Under the pieces are notes generated by a model that was not told the DNA's origin, ran no database searches, and saw only the letters and a list, made by a program, of their open reading frames with translations. A stretch of 64,000 nt of DNA. Origin: Toxorhynchites rutilus septentrionalis. Lineage: Eukaryota; Arthropoda; Insecta; Diptera; Culicidae. The position numbers and the translations under genes were made by a program. The stretch lies in the NCBI RefSeq assembly GCF_029784135.1, contig NC_073746.1:11276975-11340974 (forward strand). Reading direction: 5' to 3'. Position 1 is the first letter of the stretch. Every line of letters begins with the position of its first letter. Below, piece after piece: positions 1 to 10,272 of the stretch.

Positions 1-1
1 G

Positions 2-622
2 AAAGAGCACAAGTGTCTTCATTGCGGCGGGACTCCTCATGATCTTATCCAATGCCCGGTGTACAAACAACGAGGGGAGAAAATCAAGCGTTCCTTAAAG
101 GAACGTTCCAAGCGGACTTATGCAGAAATGCTTAAGAATTCCGTACGAACGAATCAGGACAATCCCTACTCCATTCTGCAGAACGACGAGCCTGTTGCTG
201 ACGCTCCCAATGCAGGAAGTTCCGGTACATCGCAGGGTGCCGTCAGGAAAAGAAAAATTACTTCTTTTCCATCACTCCCCAGAAAGACGACCGAAACTTC
301 CCAAGTTGGAATGAAAACTCGAATTGAACGTGCTGAGAATAGACCGAAGCAAGTACCTCCTGGTTTAAGCGGTTCTTCTACGCACCAGGGGTCCTCAGCA
401 CTTCCCGGAGCAGCACCCACCCCGTCTGTTCCATTTTCGCGGTCGAGGCAACAGCCACAATCTGGTTTGCTTGCGCTTTCTGACCTGGTGGACAACATTT
501 TAAATGCTTTAAATATAAATGACCCTCTTAAAAGCATAGTATTATGTTTGCTTCCGATTGTGAGAACATTTTTGAAAGAAAAATGTGGTTTTTTAGCAGC
601 GTTCATTTCCCTCGATGCCTAA
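2..622 (+). CDS. ORF1 (gag-like) of I-clade LINE copy 1, 3' part
   Basis: The reading frame is open from the first bases of the window, so the start is missing. It opens with a retroviral-type zinc knuckle, CLHCGGTPHDLIQC (CX2CX4HX4C), which matches the third of three knuckles in the second I-element copy. A basic stretch, KRSLKERSKRT, follows and is shared by both copies, then a Ser/Pro-rich linker and a short hydrophobic C-terminus ending SLDA. Proteins of this family bind the element RNA and form the retrotransposition particle; that role is family knowledge. The stop at 620-622 overlaps the ORF2 start at 615, which suggests coupled translation. Confidence 0.85.
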   Translation, partial: KEHKCLHCGGTPHDLIQCPVYKQRGEKIKRSLKERSKRTYAEMLKNSVRTNQDNPYSILQNDEPVADAPNAGSSGTSQGAVRKRKITSFPSLPRKTTETSQVGMKTRIERAENRPKQVPPGLSGSSTHQGSSALPGAAPTPSVPFSRSRQQPQSGLLALSDLVDNILNALNINDPLKSIVLCLLPIVRTFLKEKCGFLAAFISLDA

Positions 623-3600
623 TTCAGTGCAAGAGGTCAAGGATTTGACCACTGTAATACAGTGGAATTGCAGAAGCATCATCCCTAAACTAGATCAATT
701 TAAATTTTTAGTTCATAGTTCTAACTGTGATGTATTTTCCCTCTGTGAAACATGGCTTTCTTCAGCCGACGAGCTGAATTTCCACGATTTCAACATTATT
801 CGCCTCGATCGAAATGACTCGTTTGGTGGCGTACTATTGGGGATCAAAAAATGTCACTCCTTCTATAGAGTCACTCTCCCATCGATGACAGGCATTGAAG
901 TTGTCGCTTGCCAGACACAAATCAATGGCAAAGACTTCTGCATTGCCACGATATATATTCCTCCAAGAACCATGGCCGGCCGCCATCAGTTTTTTGATAT
1001 CATCGAGGCATTGCCGGAGCCGCGGCTAATCTTAGGTGACCTCAACTCCCATGGAACAGCATGGGGGTCACACTACGATGACAGCCGTGCCACGTTGATT
1101 TATGATCTGTGCGACAACTTCAACATGACAGTTTTAAATACAGGGGAAGCAACTAGGATAGCCAACCCTCCTGCACGGGCAAGTATGCTAGACATATCAC
1201 TTTGCTCTTCTTCGTTATCCCTGGATTGCACGTGGAAGGTAATCCAAGATCCCCACGGTAGTGATCACCTGCCAATAATTTTATCGATCGCCAATGAATC
1301 AGGTTCTCGTGAGTCAGTCGATATTGCGTATGACCTCACGAAAAATATTGACTGGAGAAAATTTGCAGAAACAATATCTGAAGCACTTGTTTCAATGCAT
1401 GAACTTCCTCCACTCGAAGAGTATAACTTTATATCGAGTTTGATTTATGAAAGCGCACTTCAAGCTCAAAAGAAACGTGTTCCTGCTACCACTTTCCGAA
1501 GTCGTCCTCCATCACTTTGGTGGGACAAGGAGTGTTCAAAGGTCTACCTTGAAAAATCATCCGCTTTCAAAAAATTCAGGAAAACTGGATTAGTGGAATG
1601 GTTTCGAAAGTACCAAGCTCTAGAAGCCAAACTAAAAGGTGTGATTAAAGCAAAAAAGCGAGGATATTGGCGGAAATTCGTCAATGGTTTGTCAAGGGAG
1701 ACAGCTATGAGCACTCTTTGGAATACGGCTAGGAGAATGCGTGGCTGGAACCATACAAATGAAAGTGAGGAATACTCTGACCGTTGGATTTTCAAATTTG
1801 CAAGAAAGGTTTGTCCCGATTCCGTTCCTGCACAAAACGTCGTACGCGACATTCCGCTCCAATGCGATTATGAGAATTTTTCGATGGTAGAATTCTCAAT
1901 TGCCCTCCTCTCATGTAACAATTCAGCTCCGGGGTCGGACAAGATTAAATTCAACTTGTTGAAGAATCTTCCTGACTTGGCGAAACAGCGTTTGCTGAAC
2001 TTGTTCAACAAGTTTCTGGAGCTGAATATTGTCCCGCATGACTGGAGACAAGTGAGAGTGATAGCCATACGAAAACCCAACAAGCCGGCTTGCGATCACA
2101 ACTCGTATAGGCCGATTGCAATGTTATCCTGTATTTGTAAATTGTTAGAGAAAATGATTCTACTTCGTTTGGACAAGTGGGTTGAAGCGAACAATTTGCT
2201 GTCAAATACGCAGTTTGGCTTCCGCCGAGGTAAAGGGACGAACGATTGTCTCGCGCTGCTATCTTCTGAAATCCAAATCGCATTTGCTCGTAAAGAACAA
2301 ATGGCTTCCGTTTTTCTCGATATCAAAGGGGCATTTGATTCAGTTTCCATGGAAATTCTCTCAGAGAAACTTCATAATCGTGGACTTTCGCCAATTCTGA
2401 ATAATTTCCTGTACAATTTACTCTCAGAAAAGCACATGTTTTTCAATCATGGCAGCTTGAAATCTTCTCGATACAGTTTTATGGGCCTACCACAAGGCTC
2501 CTGCCTAAGCCCCCTCTTGTATAGTTTTTACGTCAATGATATAGATGATTGTCTAACTAGAAACTGCACGCTGAGACAGCTTGCAGACGATGGAGTTATT
2601 TCCATCACCGGTACTAATCCCGCCGTTCTGCAAAAATCCTTGCAAGATATCCTGAACAACCTGTTCACGTGGGCTCTCAAGCTGGGTATCGAATTCTCTA
2701 CGGAGAAAACCAAAATGGTCGTTTTTTCTAGGAAGCACGAACCCGCCCAATTCCAGCTTCACCTATCTGGCAAAGCGATCAGGCACTCGATGTTTTTCAA
2801 ATACCTCGGAGTATATTTTGACTCTAAATGTACCTGGGGAATACACATTGCGTATTTGAAACAGAAATGCCAGCAAAGAATCAATTTTCTCCAAACAATA
2901 ACCGGAACATGGTGGGGCGCCCATCCAGGAGACCTCATTCAGTTGTACAAAACAACGATATTGTCAGTGTTAGAATATGGCAGTTTTTGCTTCCGATCAG
3001 CTGCCAGGATTCATATTCTCAAGCTGGAGAGGATACAATATCGTTGCTTGCGTATAGCCATGGGGTGTTTGCGTTCAACACATACGATGAGTCTCGAAGT
3101 CTTGGCAGGAGTACTCCCGCTTACTCTTCGGTTCACAGAATTATCCTACAGATTTCTCATCCGTTGCAAGATCATGAATCCATTGGTGATTGATAACTTC
3201 GAAAATCTACTCCAACTGACTCCTCAGTCAAGTTTTATGTCTTTATACCATGAGTACCTTACCCATGAAGTGCACCCTTCACCGGGCATCTCCAACCAAG
3301 ATTGCTTCCCATACTTTTGCAATTCCTCTGTCAATTTTGATCTGTCCATGCGACAAAAAATCCATGGAATCCCAGATCATCTACGCTCCGATTCTATTCC
3401 GCCGATATTTTCGGCAGAATATGGGAAAGTTAGATCTGATAAAATGTTCTTTACTGACGGTTCATTCATAAACGGGTCCACTGGCTTCGGCATCTTCAAT
3501 GAAAATTCCAGTGCCTCTTTCAAACTCAAAGATCCTTGTTCCGTGTATGTCGCTGAACTGGGTGCGATATACTACGCACTAGGGATCATTGAAACACTGC

Positions 3601-4295
3601 CCATCGACCATTATTTTATTTTTTCAGACAGTCTCAGCTCAATAGAGGCAATCCGCTCAATGAAAGTTGATAAACGCTCATCTTATTTCCTAACAAGAAT
3701 AAGACATCTATTGAGTGTTTTGGTCGAAAAATTATTCAAGATTACCTTAGCATGGGTTCCCTCTCATTGCTCGATTCCGGGGAATGAGAAAGCGGACTCG
3801 CTAGCTAAGGTGGGCGCTTCAGAAGGCACACTTTTTGAAAGGCAAATTGCCTATAATGAATTTTTTCACATTCCTCGTCAGGACACACTCGTTAGTTGGC
3901 AGCGCATGTGGAGTGAAGATGAGTTCGGTCGTTGGTTACACACGATTATCCCTAAGGTTTCGACGAAAGCTTGGTTTAAGGGATTGAATGTAGGTCGTGA
4001 TTTCATTCGCGTGATATCTCGGCTTATGTCCAATCACTACAACCTAAACGCGCATCTCTATCGCATTGGGCTCGCAGCAAACAATCTTTGTGATTGTGGC
4101 GATGGCTACCACGACATCGAGCATGTTGTCTGGTCGTGTATCCGGTTCCATGCTGCTCGCTCTCAGCTCTCTAGAGCACTGAGAGCAAAAGGCAGACAAT
4201 CGGATATCCCCGTCCGGGATATCTTAGGTAGCCGTGATCCTGATCTTCTGCTTCATCTATACCTGTTCCTCAGAAACGCCGATGTCAACGTTTAA
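615..4295 (+). CDS. ORF2 polyprotein (endonuclease, reverse transcriptase, RNase H) of I-clade LINE copy 1
   Basis: An intact 1226-residue ORF. The N-terminal 225 residues are an apurinic-type endonuclease: WNCRS near residue 17, CETWL with Glu45, GDLNSHG with Asp142/Asn144, and SDHLP with Asp217/His218. The reverse transcriptase core holds FLDIKGAFDS (Asp569), GLPQGSCLSPLLY and LADDG (Asp658/Asp659); the catalytic box reads LADD rather than YADD. An RNase H domain follows with the full acidic set: Asp948 (FTDGS), Glu981, Asp1005 (SDSLS) and Asp1061 (KADSLAK). A C-terminal CCHC-type finger starts near Cys1159 (CDCGDGYHDIEHVVWSC). The ATG lies inside the ORF1 stop region (ATGCCTAA). No disabling mutation was seen, so this enzyme looks competent. 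Confidence 0.93.
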   Translation: MPNSVQEVKDLTTVIQWNCRSIIPKLDQFKFLVHSSNCDVFSLCETWLSSADELNFHDFNIIRLDRNDSFGGVLLGIKKCHSFYRVTLPSMTGIEVVACQTQINGKDFCIATIYIPPRTMAGRHQFFDIIEALPEPRLILGDLNSHGTAWGSHYDDSRATLIYDLCDNFNMTVLNTGEATRIANPPARASMLDISLCSSSLSLDCTWKVIQDPHGSDHLPIILSIANESGSRESVDIAYDLTKNIDWRKFAETISEALVSMHELPPLEEYNFISSLIYESALQAQKKRVPATTFRSRPPSLWWDKECSKVYLEKSSAFKKFRKTGLVEWFRKYQALEAKLKGVIKAKKRGYWRKFVNGLSRETAMSTLWNTARRMRGWNHTNESEEYSDRWIFKFARKVCPDSVPAQNVVRDIPLQCDYENFSMVEFSIALLSCNNSAPGSDKIKFNLLKNLPDLAKQRLLNLFNKFLELNIVPHDWRQVRVIAIRKPNKPACDHNSYRPIAMLSCICKLLEKMILLRLDKWVEANNLLSNTQFGFRRGKGTNDCLALLSSEIQIAFARKEQMASVFLDIKGAFDSVSMEILSEKLHNRGLSPILNNFLYNLLSEKHMFFNHGSLKSSRYSFMGLPQGSCLSPLLYSFYVNDIDDCLTRNCTLRQLADDGVISITGTNPAVLQKSLQDILNNLFTWALKLGIEFSTEKTKMVVFSRKHEPAQFQLHLSGKAIRHSMFFKYLGVYFDSKCTWGIHIAYLKQKCQQRINFLQTITGTWWGAHPGDLIQLYKTTILSVLEYGSFCFRSAARIHILKLERIQYRCLRIAMGCLRSTHTMSLEVLAGVLPLTLRFTELSYRFLIRCKIMNPLVIDNFENLLQLTPQSSFMSLYHEYLTHEVHPSPGISNQDCFPYFCNSSVNFDLSMRQKIHGIPDHLRSDSIPPIFSAEYGKVRSDKMFFTDGSFINGSTGFGIFNENSSASFKLKDPCSVYVAELGAIYYALGIIETLPIDHYFIFSDSLSSIEAIRSMKVDKRSSYFLTRIRHLLSVLVEKLFKITLAWVPSHCSIPGNEKADSLAKVGASEGTLFERQIAYNEFFHIPRQDTLVSWQRMWSEDEFGRWLHTIIPKVSTKAWFKGLNVGRDFIRVISRLMSNHYNLNAHLYRIGLAANNLCDCGDGYHDIEHVVWSCIRFHAARSQLSRALRAKGRQSDIPVRDILGSRDPDLLLHLYLFLRNADVNV

Positions 4296-4686
4296 TGATG
4301 TTTCCTTCGTTGTGTCCCTGTTTCATATCCCTCCTATCCGATCTATAAACTTTTACTTAGTCGCGGCAATACATACACACACTCTTTACAGATACACGGG
4401 CCAAAGATTGTGCAGTCCACTGATCATTCAACAAGAGCCAAAGGTTGTATCGCTCATGACAACTCTACACGAGCTGATGTTTGCGCCGGCTAGTGACCAT
4501 TCTATCCTGGATTCCTCGAGTCGAGAAGACGCACCACGCTAGATATGGGGTACAGACTAGGGGGCGTTGCTGATTAATGGTCAGCTGCATCCCAGAAGGA
4601 AGTATCCCGTGTCGGGCACAGGTACAGAGCATTGGAGACAGCAACATCACAATTACGAAAACACTTGTAATACTAACCTCGAGCCA

Positions 4687-4702
4687 ACCGCGAGTAATCG
4701 GT
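4687..4702 (+). promoter_or_regulatory. Conserved hairpin in the 3' UTR of I-clade copy 1
   Basis: ACCG-CGAGTAAT-CGGT can form a 4-bp stem with an 8-nt loop. The same 16 bases occur at 47993-48008 in the other I element, although the surrounding 3' UTRs are strongly diverged. LINE reverse transcriptases often recognise a 3' RNA structure; that this is the signal here is inference. Confidence 0.4.
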
Positions 4703-4822
4703 TACATATTACTAACATAGTTATAAGGCAAACATTGTCGAAATATTGAACTCCCGGCTCCGTCAGGTTGACGCCATATGAGCCTTAATAAAAATATATA
4801 TTTTGGATAAAAAAAAAAAAAA

Positions 4823-5331
4823 TATAAATAAAATTGTCTTTTTCATTAATTACAGTAGTTTTATGGTATATTCTTACGAAATCACATTGGTGTCAATACG
4901 CCCCTCATTCGAGCTAACTTTTAATCGATCACCAGATGATTATTTCGCTCGACTTCAGACCTTTTCTGGATTATAACACTTACAAATATTGTAATCACCA
5001 TTCTTGCACACCATTCGTATCAGATTTACATAGCTAAACCATTAAATTAACAAGCATTTTGATGAATTCATGATCATGAGTTGTCAAATTCAATAATGTT
5101 GTTTTGTCCACCAGATTTCTATGACAACCGCTTGGCGCGCTGCACTTTATTTATTGTGTCCTTTGCGCATAGCAGAAATAAATTTTTTCTGTGTTGAGTG
5201 TGTTAAGGTTAAGGCTTTTAAAATGCCCAAGAAAAGGCGATATTCTGAAGAAGGCCTAAATTATGAATGGATCAATATGATGACAGTAAATTCAAACAAC
5301 ATCTACTTCAAAAATGGTGGTTTCTAGAGCC
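4823..5331. other. AT-rich sequence without recognised gene
   Basis: No coding signal was recognised. A short plus-strand frame near 5224 begins MPKKRRYSEEGLNYEW, which is weakly reminiscent of the start of some ZMYM/hAT-type transposases, but it stops after about 35 residues. It is too short to call. Confidence 0.3.
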
Positions 5332-5391
5332 GGACAAACCATGATCTTTTTTTTTTGACAAACCATGATCAGAGGTGGTCAAACCATGATC
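5332..5391 (+). repeat. Triplicated motif around CAAACCATGATC
   Basis: The motif (G/T)RYCAAACCATGATC occurs at 5332-5346, 5356-5370 and 5377-5391, separated by 9 and 6 bases. A degenerate fourth copy (ACAAACCAAGATC) lies near 5572. The spacing is too regular for chance, but no function is evident. Confidence 0.6.
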
Positions 5392-5629
5392 ATAATTCAT
5401 CTTTGAGGAAAATCGTTAAAAAACATAAAAATTCGAATAATTTCAACTCCTTATGGTAGTATTAGCAACTGGAGACTTGGGGCTTTTCAACAAACTCAAA
5501 CTCGTATCGATTATATGTGTTTTTCATGAAGGATTTGTATTTAGTAGTTGCGTAACTTCACCCCCAATCGTACAAACCAAGATCATTTACCCTACATATT
5601 TAATAGCATTGGACATTGAAACAACGTAA

Positions 5630-5961
5630 AATTCCTCGCAGATATTAGTGAGAATGAGCGAATAAAAATTTTTCAGCTCTTCATGTAACATCTTGAATTC
5701 AGGTTTTTCTGCCTGGAACAAACGATTCGATCTGTTGATCTAGGGCAGAACATACGTCGCACCGTCCGACGCGAATCCTTTCAAACGATCCGTGTAAGGA
5801 ATTTCGTCCTTATGAATCTGATCAATCATTGCATTGTAAATGCTTTTTTGATCAGCAGCACCAAGCGATACTGCGGCGTTAAAGTCGTCATGTACCTTAA
5901 TGTTGCTTTGTTCAAATGTAAGAAATTTCACAAACGGAAAAAAATCGGTACCAATCTGCAC
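5630..5961 (-). pseudogene. hAT/ZMYM-like transposase relic
   Basis: The minus strand reads a stretch containing ADQKSIYNAMIDQIHKDEI and then RLKGFASDGA. The SDGA block resembles the region after the first catalytic Asp of KIAA1586/ZMYM-like hAT transposases. After a stop near 5740 the strand continues with FQAEKPEFKMLHEELKNF, which resembles the following block of the same family with intervening sequence missing. No start, zinc finger or C-terminal dimerisation region was found. It is a dead fragment, and the family call is by resemblance only. Confidence 0.5.
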
Positions 5962-8805
5962 TTTTTGACGAAAATCTGTACTCTGTACCGTACAGAATCT
6001 GTATCAAAAATAACGACAAAAATCTGTACCATTCCAGATAAATCTGTAGGTGTTGCAACACTGCTTGCAGCGATTCACAAGCTTCTGTTCTATGGCTTTG
6101 ACGTCCATGTTCGGCAATCCTCTAACCACGGTCTTAAACGGCTTCTTGAGATTGTAGTCCTGAGGGTAATATTCTGGTTTAGCTGGTATCGGAGGTGCAT
6201 TCGGCAGGTTGGATGCCTCAATTTGCAGCGATTCCTGTTGGAGTGTCTATCTTTCCCACCAAATGTCCGTCTTTCCCAACTCAATCTTATTTTTGCCGGA
6301 CACATTCATTTTTCAAGATTTCTGCCGCAAAGACCAATTTTATTATAAAAAAAAACCTAGACTGTCAATTTGTGGTAAGACAGCTATATATTTTTTGTGA
6401 AATTCACGAAAAAAACAACTTTTACTTTTAGAATGTCCGTATTTACCACCCTTCTCTACTTTTCGGGCAACCCAATATAACATAGAATGTTATTATTCAT
6501 TGTCGCCTCAACTCTTTTGTTTCCACTTGCTCTAACGTGGCTTTTATTTCGTTATCTATTCATTCAATTGTTATCCTACCTAGATGTGATTATGTCTGTC
6601 AAATCTGTGTTTATTAGCTATACACCAACTCAGTTTTTTTTCTATTCTTGGCTCGCGTGTGAGAAGGCTCATAAACTGATCATAGGTCAATGTTATGAAC
6701 AATTTTCGATTCACTCTTCCAGCAAAGCAAAGATTCGACGCATTCCTCGCAAAATATTCTAAAATTAGTACCCCATTACGAAGAAAAAAAACCCACAATA
6801 TAAATTACTTTCGGTATCTTGAAAAACTTGATCTTCTCTTTCACGAACCAACAACCCAAGTTCAACACACGAGTTTCAAGTGACCACGAAGCGAAGCAAG
6901 AATAAAACAGCAAAAAAGCGTAAAAAAATCAATTTGTGCCTTTTCGTAGTGAACAGCTGAAGATGAAAAAGTTGAAGAATTAAAAAAAAAGAAAAATACT
7001 AATAAAAATTGATAATAATAATAATGAAATCCATACTAAGTATAATAATGGAGGAAACAATGTGTATAAAGTTTAGAAAGTGTTAGATCAATTGTTGAGA
7101 GCGTGATTCTGTAGGTGAATGGTACATTGCTGGCGCAGTAAGCGCCAGTGGCAGAATGTAAGAGGTTTGAAACAAGCGCAAGAGATAGATTTTTATTATA
7201 TCCATTGAAAATACTCAACTCTCACACACAAACAAAAACACAACAATTTCTCCATTCGAATATTGATATCTTGTAGTTCTTTACAAATAGTTTGATATTT
7301 AGGTGTAAGCGCAGAGCATCCGTAATTTTAATTAGGTGGGACGGGCGTGCAAAGACGGGCAGACAGCAACATAAATAAATACCAACCCAAAACAAAACAA
7401 AACCTATTAAGCTAATGGAATATTTTATAAGATAACGAAAAAAAAAGAACAGAAGAAGATAAGCAGTAAGCAACCAATTGTGGGGTGGAAAAAACAACCA
7501 AACTCGACACACAAATGCGTTTCATCTTTGTACTTTCATGTAATATCTATATATTATAATAACGAAATGAACAATTACCATTAAGCTCATTGCTGAACGA
7601 ACAAAAAAAATACCTATCTTCTACTATACATACCTATACATACACAATGAATCTTCGATAACAAAAAAAAAATACAATTGAAAATGACTAATAATCATGG
7701 AATCACTACCAGGAGTAGGAAATCATACCCTCGAGGAAACAATATTTATACAGAGCTTAACATCTCGAATCTCCAACGGAATAATTGGTACTTATACTGT
7801 AAAAATCGGTTGTAGGACAATTGTTCGGCATAGTTTGGTGTGTGTTTTTGTTTCGTGGTGTTTTGTTTAGTTTTTATATAATTGTTTAATTTTTCACAAG
7901 TTATTTCCAACACTCAATCGGTTCTAATAGAAACACTAGCCTGAAGCGTTGAAACTTTATCTATGAATAATTTTCCCGTTCCAGCAACCAGAGCTGCGAT
8001 TTGTCGTGAGAATCAAGTGATGGTACTCACAAAAAGATAATCAACTAATTTTGTACGACGATTATCTTTGGTGACCATCTCAAAGTCAGTTCAATAGTGT
8101 GAGAAGAGTATTATCACAACACTAACACATGGTGAGCTTCTACTTGACAGTAGAAATCCGAGCTCTTTGGTGAGTGTCCTGTTGCTGAAATGTCAGAATA
8201 GAGCGACACTCAAAAGTCTAGCTGATGGTTTGGTGTTTGGCGATATTCACAACATTCGCCTCTTTGTGTTCGTTCTTTACGGCCAGGGATGCCAGATGTG
8301 AATGTACAGTTTCATTTTAAATACAATTTGAAGAATATTGTATTTTCAGGCAAGTATTTTCTTTTCATCTTTTCAGATGGCCTTAATGCTTTTAGTGGCA
8401 CTTCGCCGACTCTACGTAGTATTACACGTGTCATTTGTATTAGTACTTAGTTTGTGGAATGACACGCCTTGATTATCCCCTCTATTGCGGATCCCGATCG
8501 GGTTTGAAATTAGCAAAATGATGCATTTTGAAACACGTTCGACTTCGATTTTTTTTTTACCAAATTTGTTTCTCATCGTTGCAACGATGCTAAATTTGTA
8601 GACATATTCGCAATTTTACTGCTGTTTGATGTCCTGCCTATCCTGTTGCAGACTTATATTTTCAGTTGCAAGCTGCAGGGATATGGCATTTCTACTCTTT
8701 ATTTACTCTGGAGGTGATGACGCTTACTTTGACAAAGGCCAACACGAAAACAACAAGTCACCAAGTATTTTTGTATACATTATACATCAAATATTTTTGT
8801 GTACA
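5962..8805. other. AT-rich intergenic sequence; one mariner terminus
   Basis: No gene was recognised. A tract near 5940-6050 repeats AAAATCTGTAC-like words. A typical mariner terminus in outward orientation ends at 6475 (reverse complement begins TTGGGTTGCCCGAAAAG) and is followed by a TA, but no partner end was found nearby. The 6900-7700 part is A-rich and resembles untranslated sequence. An ORF at 6487-6762 is low-complexity hydrophobic sequence with no recognisable domain. A 16-bp palindrome, CATCGTTGCAACGATG, lies near 8574. Confidence 0.35.
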
Positions 8806-9833
8806 ATGGCTCTCTGGGTTGACCGCTACCGACCGCGCCAGCTATCCAAACTGGACTACCACAAAACGCAAGTTACGCATCTGATCAATCTTTGCTCCCA
8901 GGGAGACTTCCCGCATGTTCTACGGCCCTTCCAGGCCAGTAACAAAACTCGCATCATGTGTCTGCTGCGGAAACTTTACCAACCGGGCGCGGAACGGCTA
9001 CGCAATGAGATAATGAATTTCACAACGCCCTCGAACCGGAAGGTGGAAATCAGGAGCATCAACAGTAATTACCACATCGAGTTGAATTCATCGGTTGCCG
9101 TGATATATAACAGGGTGGGCGTGTCGAATTTGATCAAGCAAATTGATCCCAGCGTTTAGAGTGAATATGAGACTCGTCTTGTCCAAAGATACCCAGGATG
9201 CGCTGAGAAGAACCATTGAAAAGTATTTGTCTACGTGCAGATTGATTTTGTGCGCCAATTCTACTTCGCGGGTTATCCCCGCGGTTAGGAGTCGTTGCTT
9301 GAGTAAGAGTGCCGGCTCTATCTTAGGAGGATATTCTTAAAATTTTCTATGTAAGATTGTCATTTGTTTGTTTCTTGAATGTAACAACACTATTTGCATT
9401 TCAGCACATTCCTTCGGAGCTAACGAAAAGAATTACGCTATCCTCATGCTGGAAGCTTGCAAGGTTCAACTGTAACCGTTCACGGTCAACTATAAGGTGC
9501 CGTAAATCGACAGGCAAATATTCCTTCGAGAAACCGCCAATCAGATTGTCCTCGAACAAAGTCCACAGAAGCTGGAAGTGGTGACGAAACAGCTATACGA
9601 ACTGCTATTCCAAGGCGTTCTATCGAATGTTATAATCTGTGGATTGGTACCTAATCTGGTTAAAAATTGCGACGAGTCTGAAGACACAAACGTTGAATTT
9701 TGCCGGGTACTATGAACACCGGATGCAGCAAGGAAGCAAACATATATTCCATCTGGAATTGTTCGTGGCGCAGTTAATGGCACGGTATTAGAAGTTTCTC
9801 AATAAAGCCTCAATGCAAGTGGATGATTTTTAA
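8806..9833 (+). pseudogene. RfC3: Replication factor C subunit 3 (RFC3 / RfC38) duplicated pseudogene
   Basis: The start MALWVDRYRPRQLSKLDYHK carries the RFC box DRYRP and matches the N-terminus of the clamp-loader subunit RFC3. Family members load PCNA onto DNA. The ATP-binding P-loop is destroyed: FYGPSGAGK is replaced by a deleted, shifted segment near 8925-8950. Further recognisable blocks appear in changing frames: NFTTPSNRKVEI (near 9020), DALRRTIEKYLSTCRLILC and STSRVIPAVRSRCL (9195-9300), LNFAGYYEHRMQQGSKHIFH (near 9690) and a C-terminus ending SMQVDDF at 9833. A sequence with splice signals at 9351-9404 (GTAAGATT to TTTCAG) sits between the RSRCL block and IPSELTKR, so at least one intron was kept. 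That points to a DNA-level duplicate, not a retrocopy. Several frameshifts make it non-functional. Confidence 0.9.
9351..9404 (+). other. Retained intron of the RFC3 pseudogene
   Basis: The sequence starts GTAAGATTGTC, ends with a pyrimidine-rich tract and TTTCAG, and falls between two blocks that are contiguous in RFC3 proteins. At about 54 bp its size is normal for a mosquito intron. Confidence 0.65.
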
Positions 9834-10004
9834 GCGATTCTTTGAGATCGCAATTTTCTTTCGTTTTATGAAAAAATTAAATTTTTGTGTTCATCACACG
9901 TTTATTAACTAAACCTCAATAGTTCTGGTAATGATTAACACAAAATAAAAAAACACGCATTGTCGGTTTTCAATCGGATCGTTTTCATGATCCGCAAAAT
10001 AATT

Positions 10005-10272
10005 ATGAAATGGTAAATTTATCAATATACTTAAATACCATTTCATTCAAAAACCATTTGGCTGCACCATGTTCATTTGAAAATTATATTTAATGTAACT
10101 TTTAAAATCATGACACCATAATATTTTTTATTATATATGTCTGTTCATTTTAACTACAAGAAATAAATATTCGCTCGATTAATCGAACACTGAAAGACAA
10201 TTGTTCGAATGAATCGAATATTGGCCCCACGATTAATCGATAATCGAATAAACGAAAAATTTAGACATCTTT
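10005..10272 (+). repeat. Right-end fragment of the hAT family at 50.3-51.2 kb
   Basis: About 270 bp align by eye with 50890-51162, from GAAATGGT through repeated TTCGAT/AATCGA words to AATTTAGACATCT. In the complete copy this segment is the right end of an 854-bp element with an 8-bp target duplication. Here only the right end is present; no left terminus was found upstream. Confidence 0.75.

Larger units (their letters stand above)
1..4822 (+). mobile_element. I-clade non-LTR retrotransposon, copy 1 (5' end outside window)
   Basis: A LINE in sense orientation. The window opens inside ORF1; ORF2 and the 3' UTR are complete, and the copy ends in an A-run at 4809-4822. ORF2 carries an endonuclease, a reverse transcriptase and an RNase H domain, the architecture known for the I group. 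It is related to, but clearly diverged from, the copy at 41887-48134; ORF1 differs most. ORF2 has no stop or frameshift, so this copy may be young or still active. The start and any target duplication lie outside the window. Assignment to the I clade rather than R1 or LOA rests on gene order and RNase H and was not tested by phylogeny. Confidence 0.88.

Noticed and set aside
6487..6762. Hydrophobic 91-residue ORF
   Set aside because: Composition follows T-rich DNA; no signal peptide logic, no conserved residues, no splice context.
8574..8589. Perfect 16-bp palindrome CATCGTTGCAACGATG
   Set aside because: Single short palindrome in AT-rich sequence with no second copy or context; expected by chance often enough.
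8626..8805. ORF extending 60 residues upstream of the RFC3 start (MMSCLSCC...)
   Set aside because: RFC3 proteins start at MALWVDRYRP; the upstream part is AT-rich, Cys-rich and unlike the family, so it is chance reading through.
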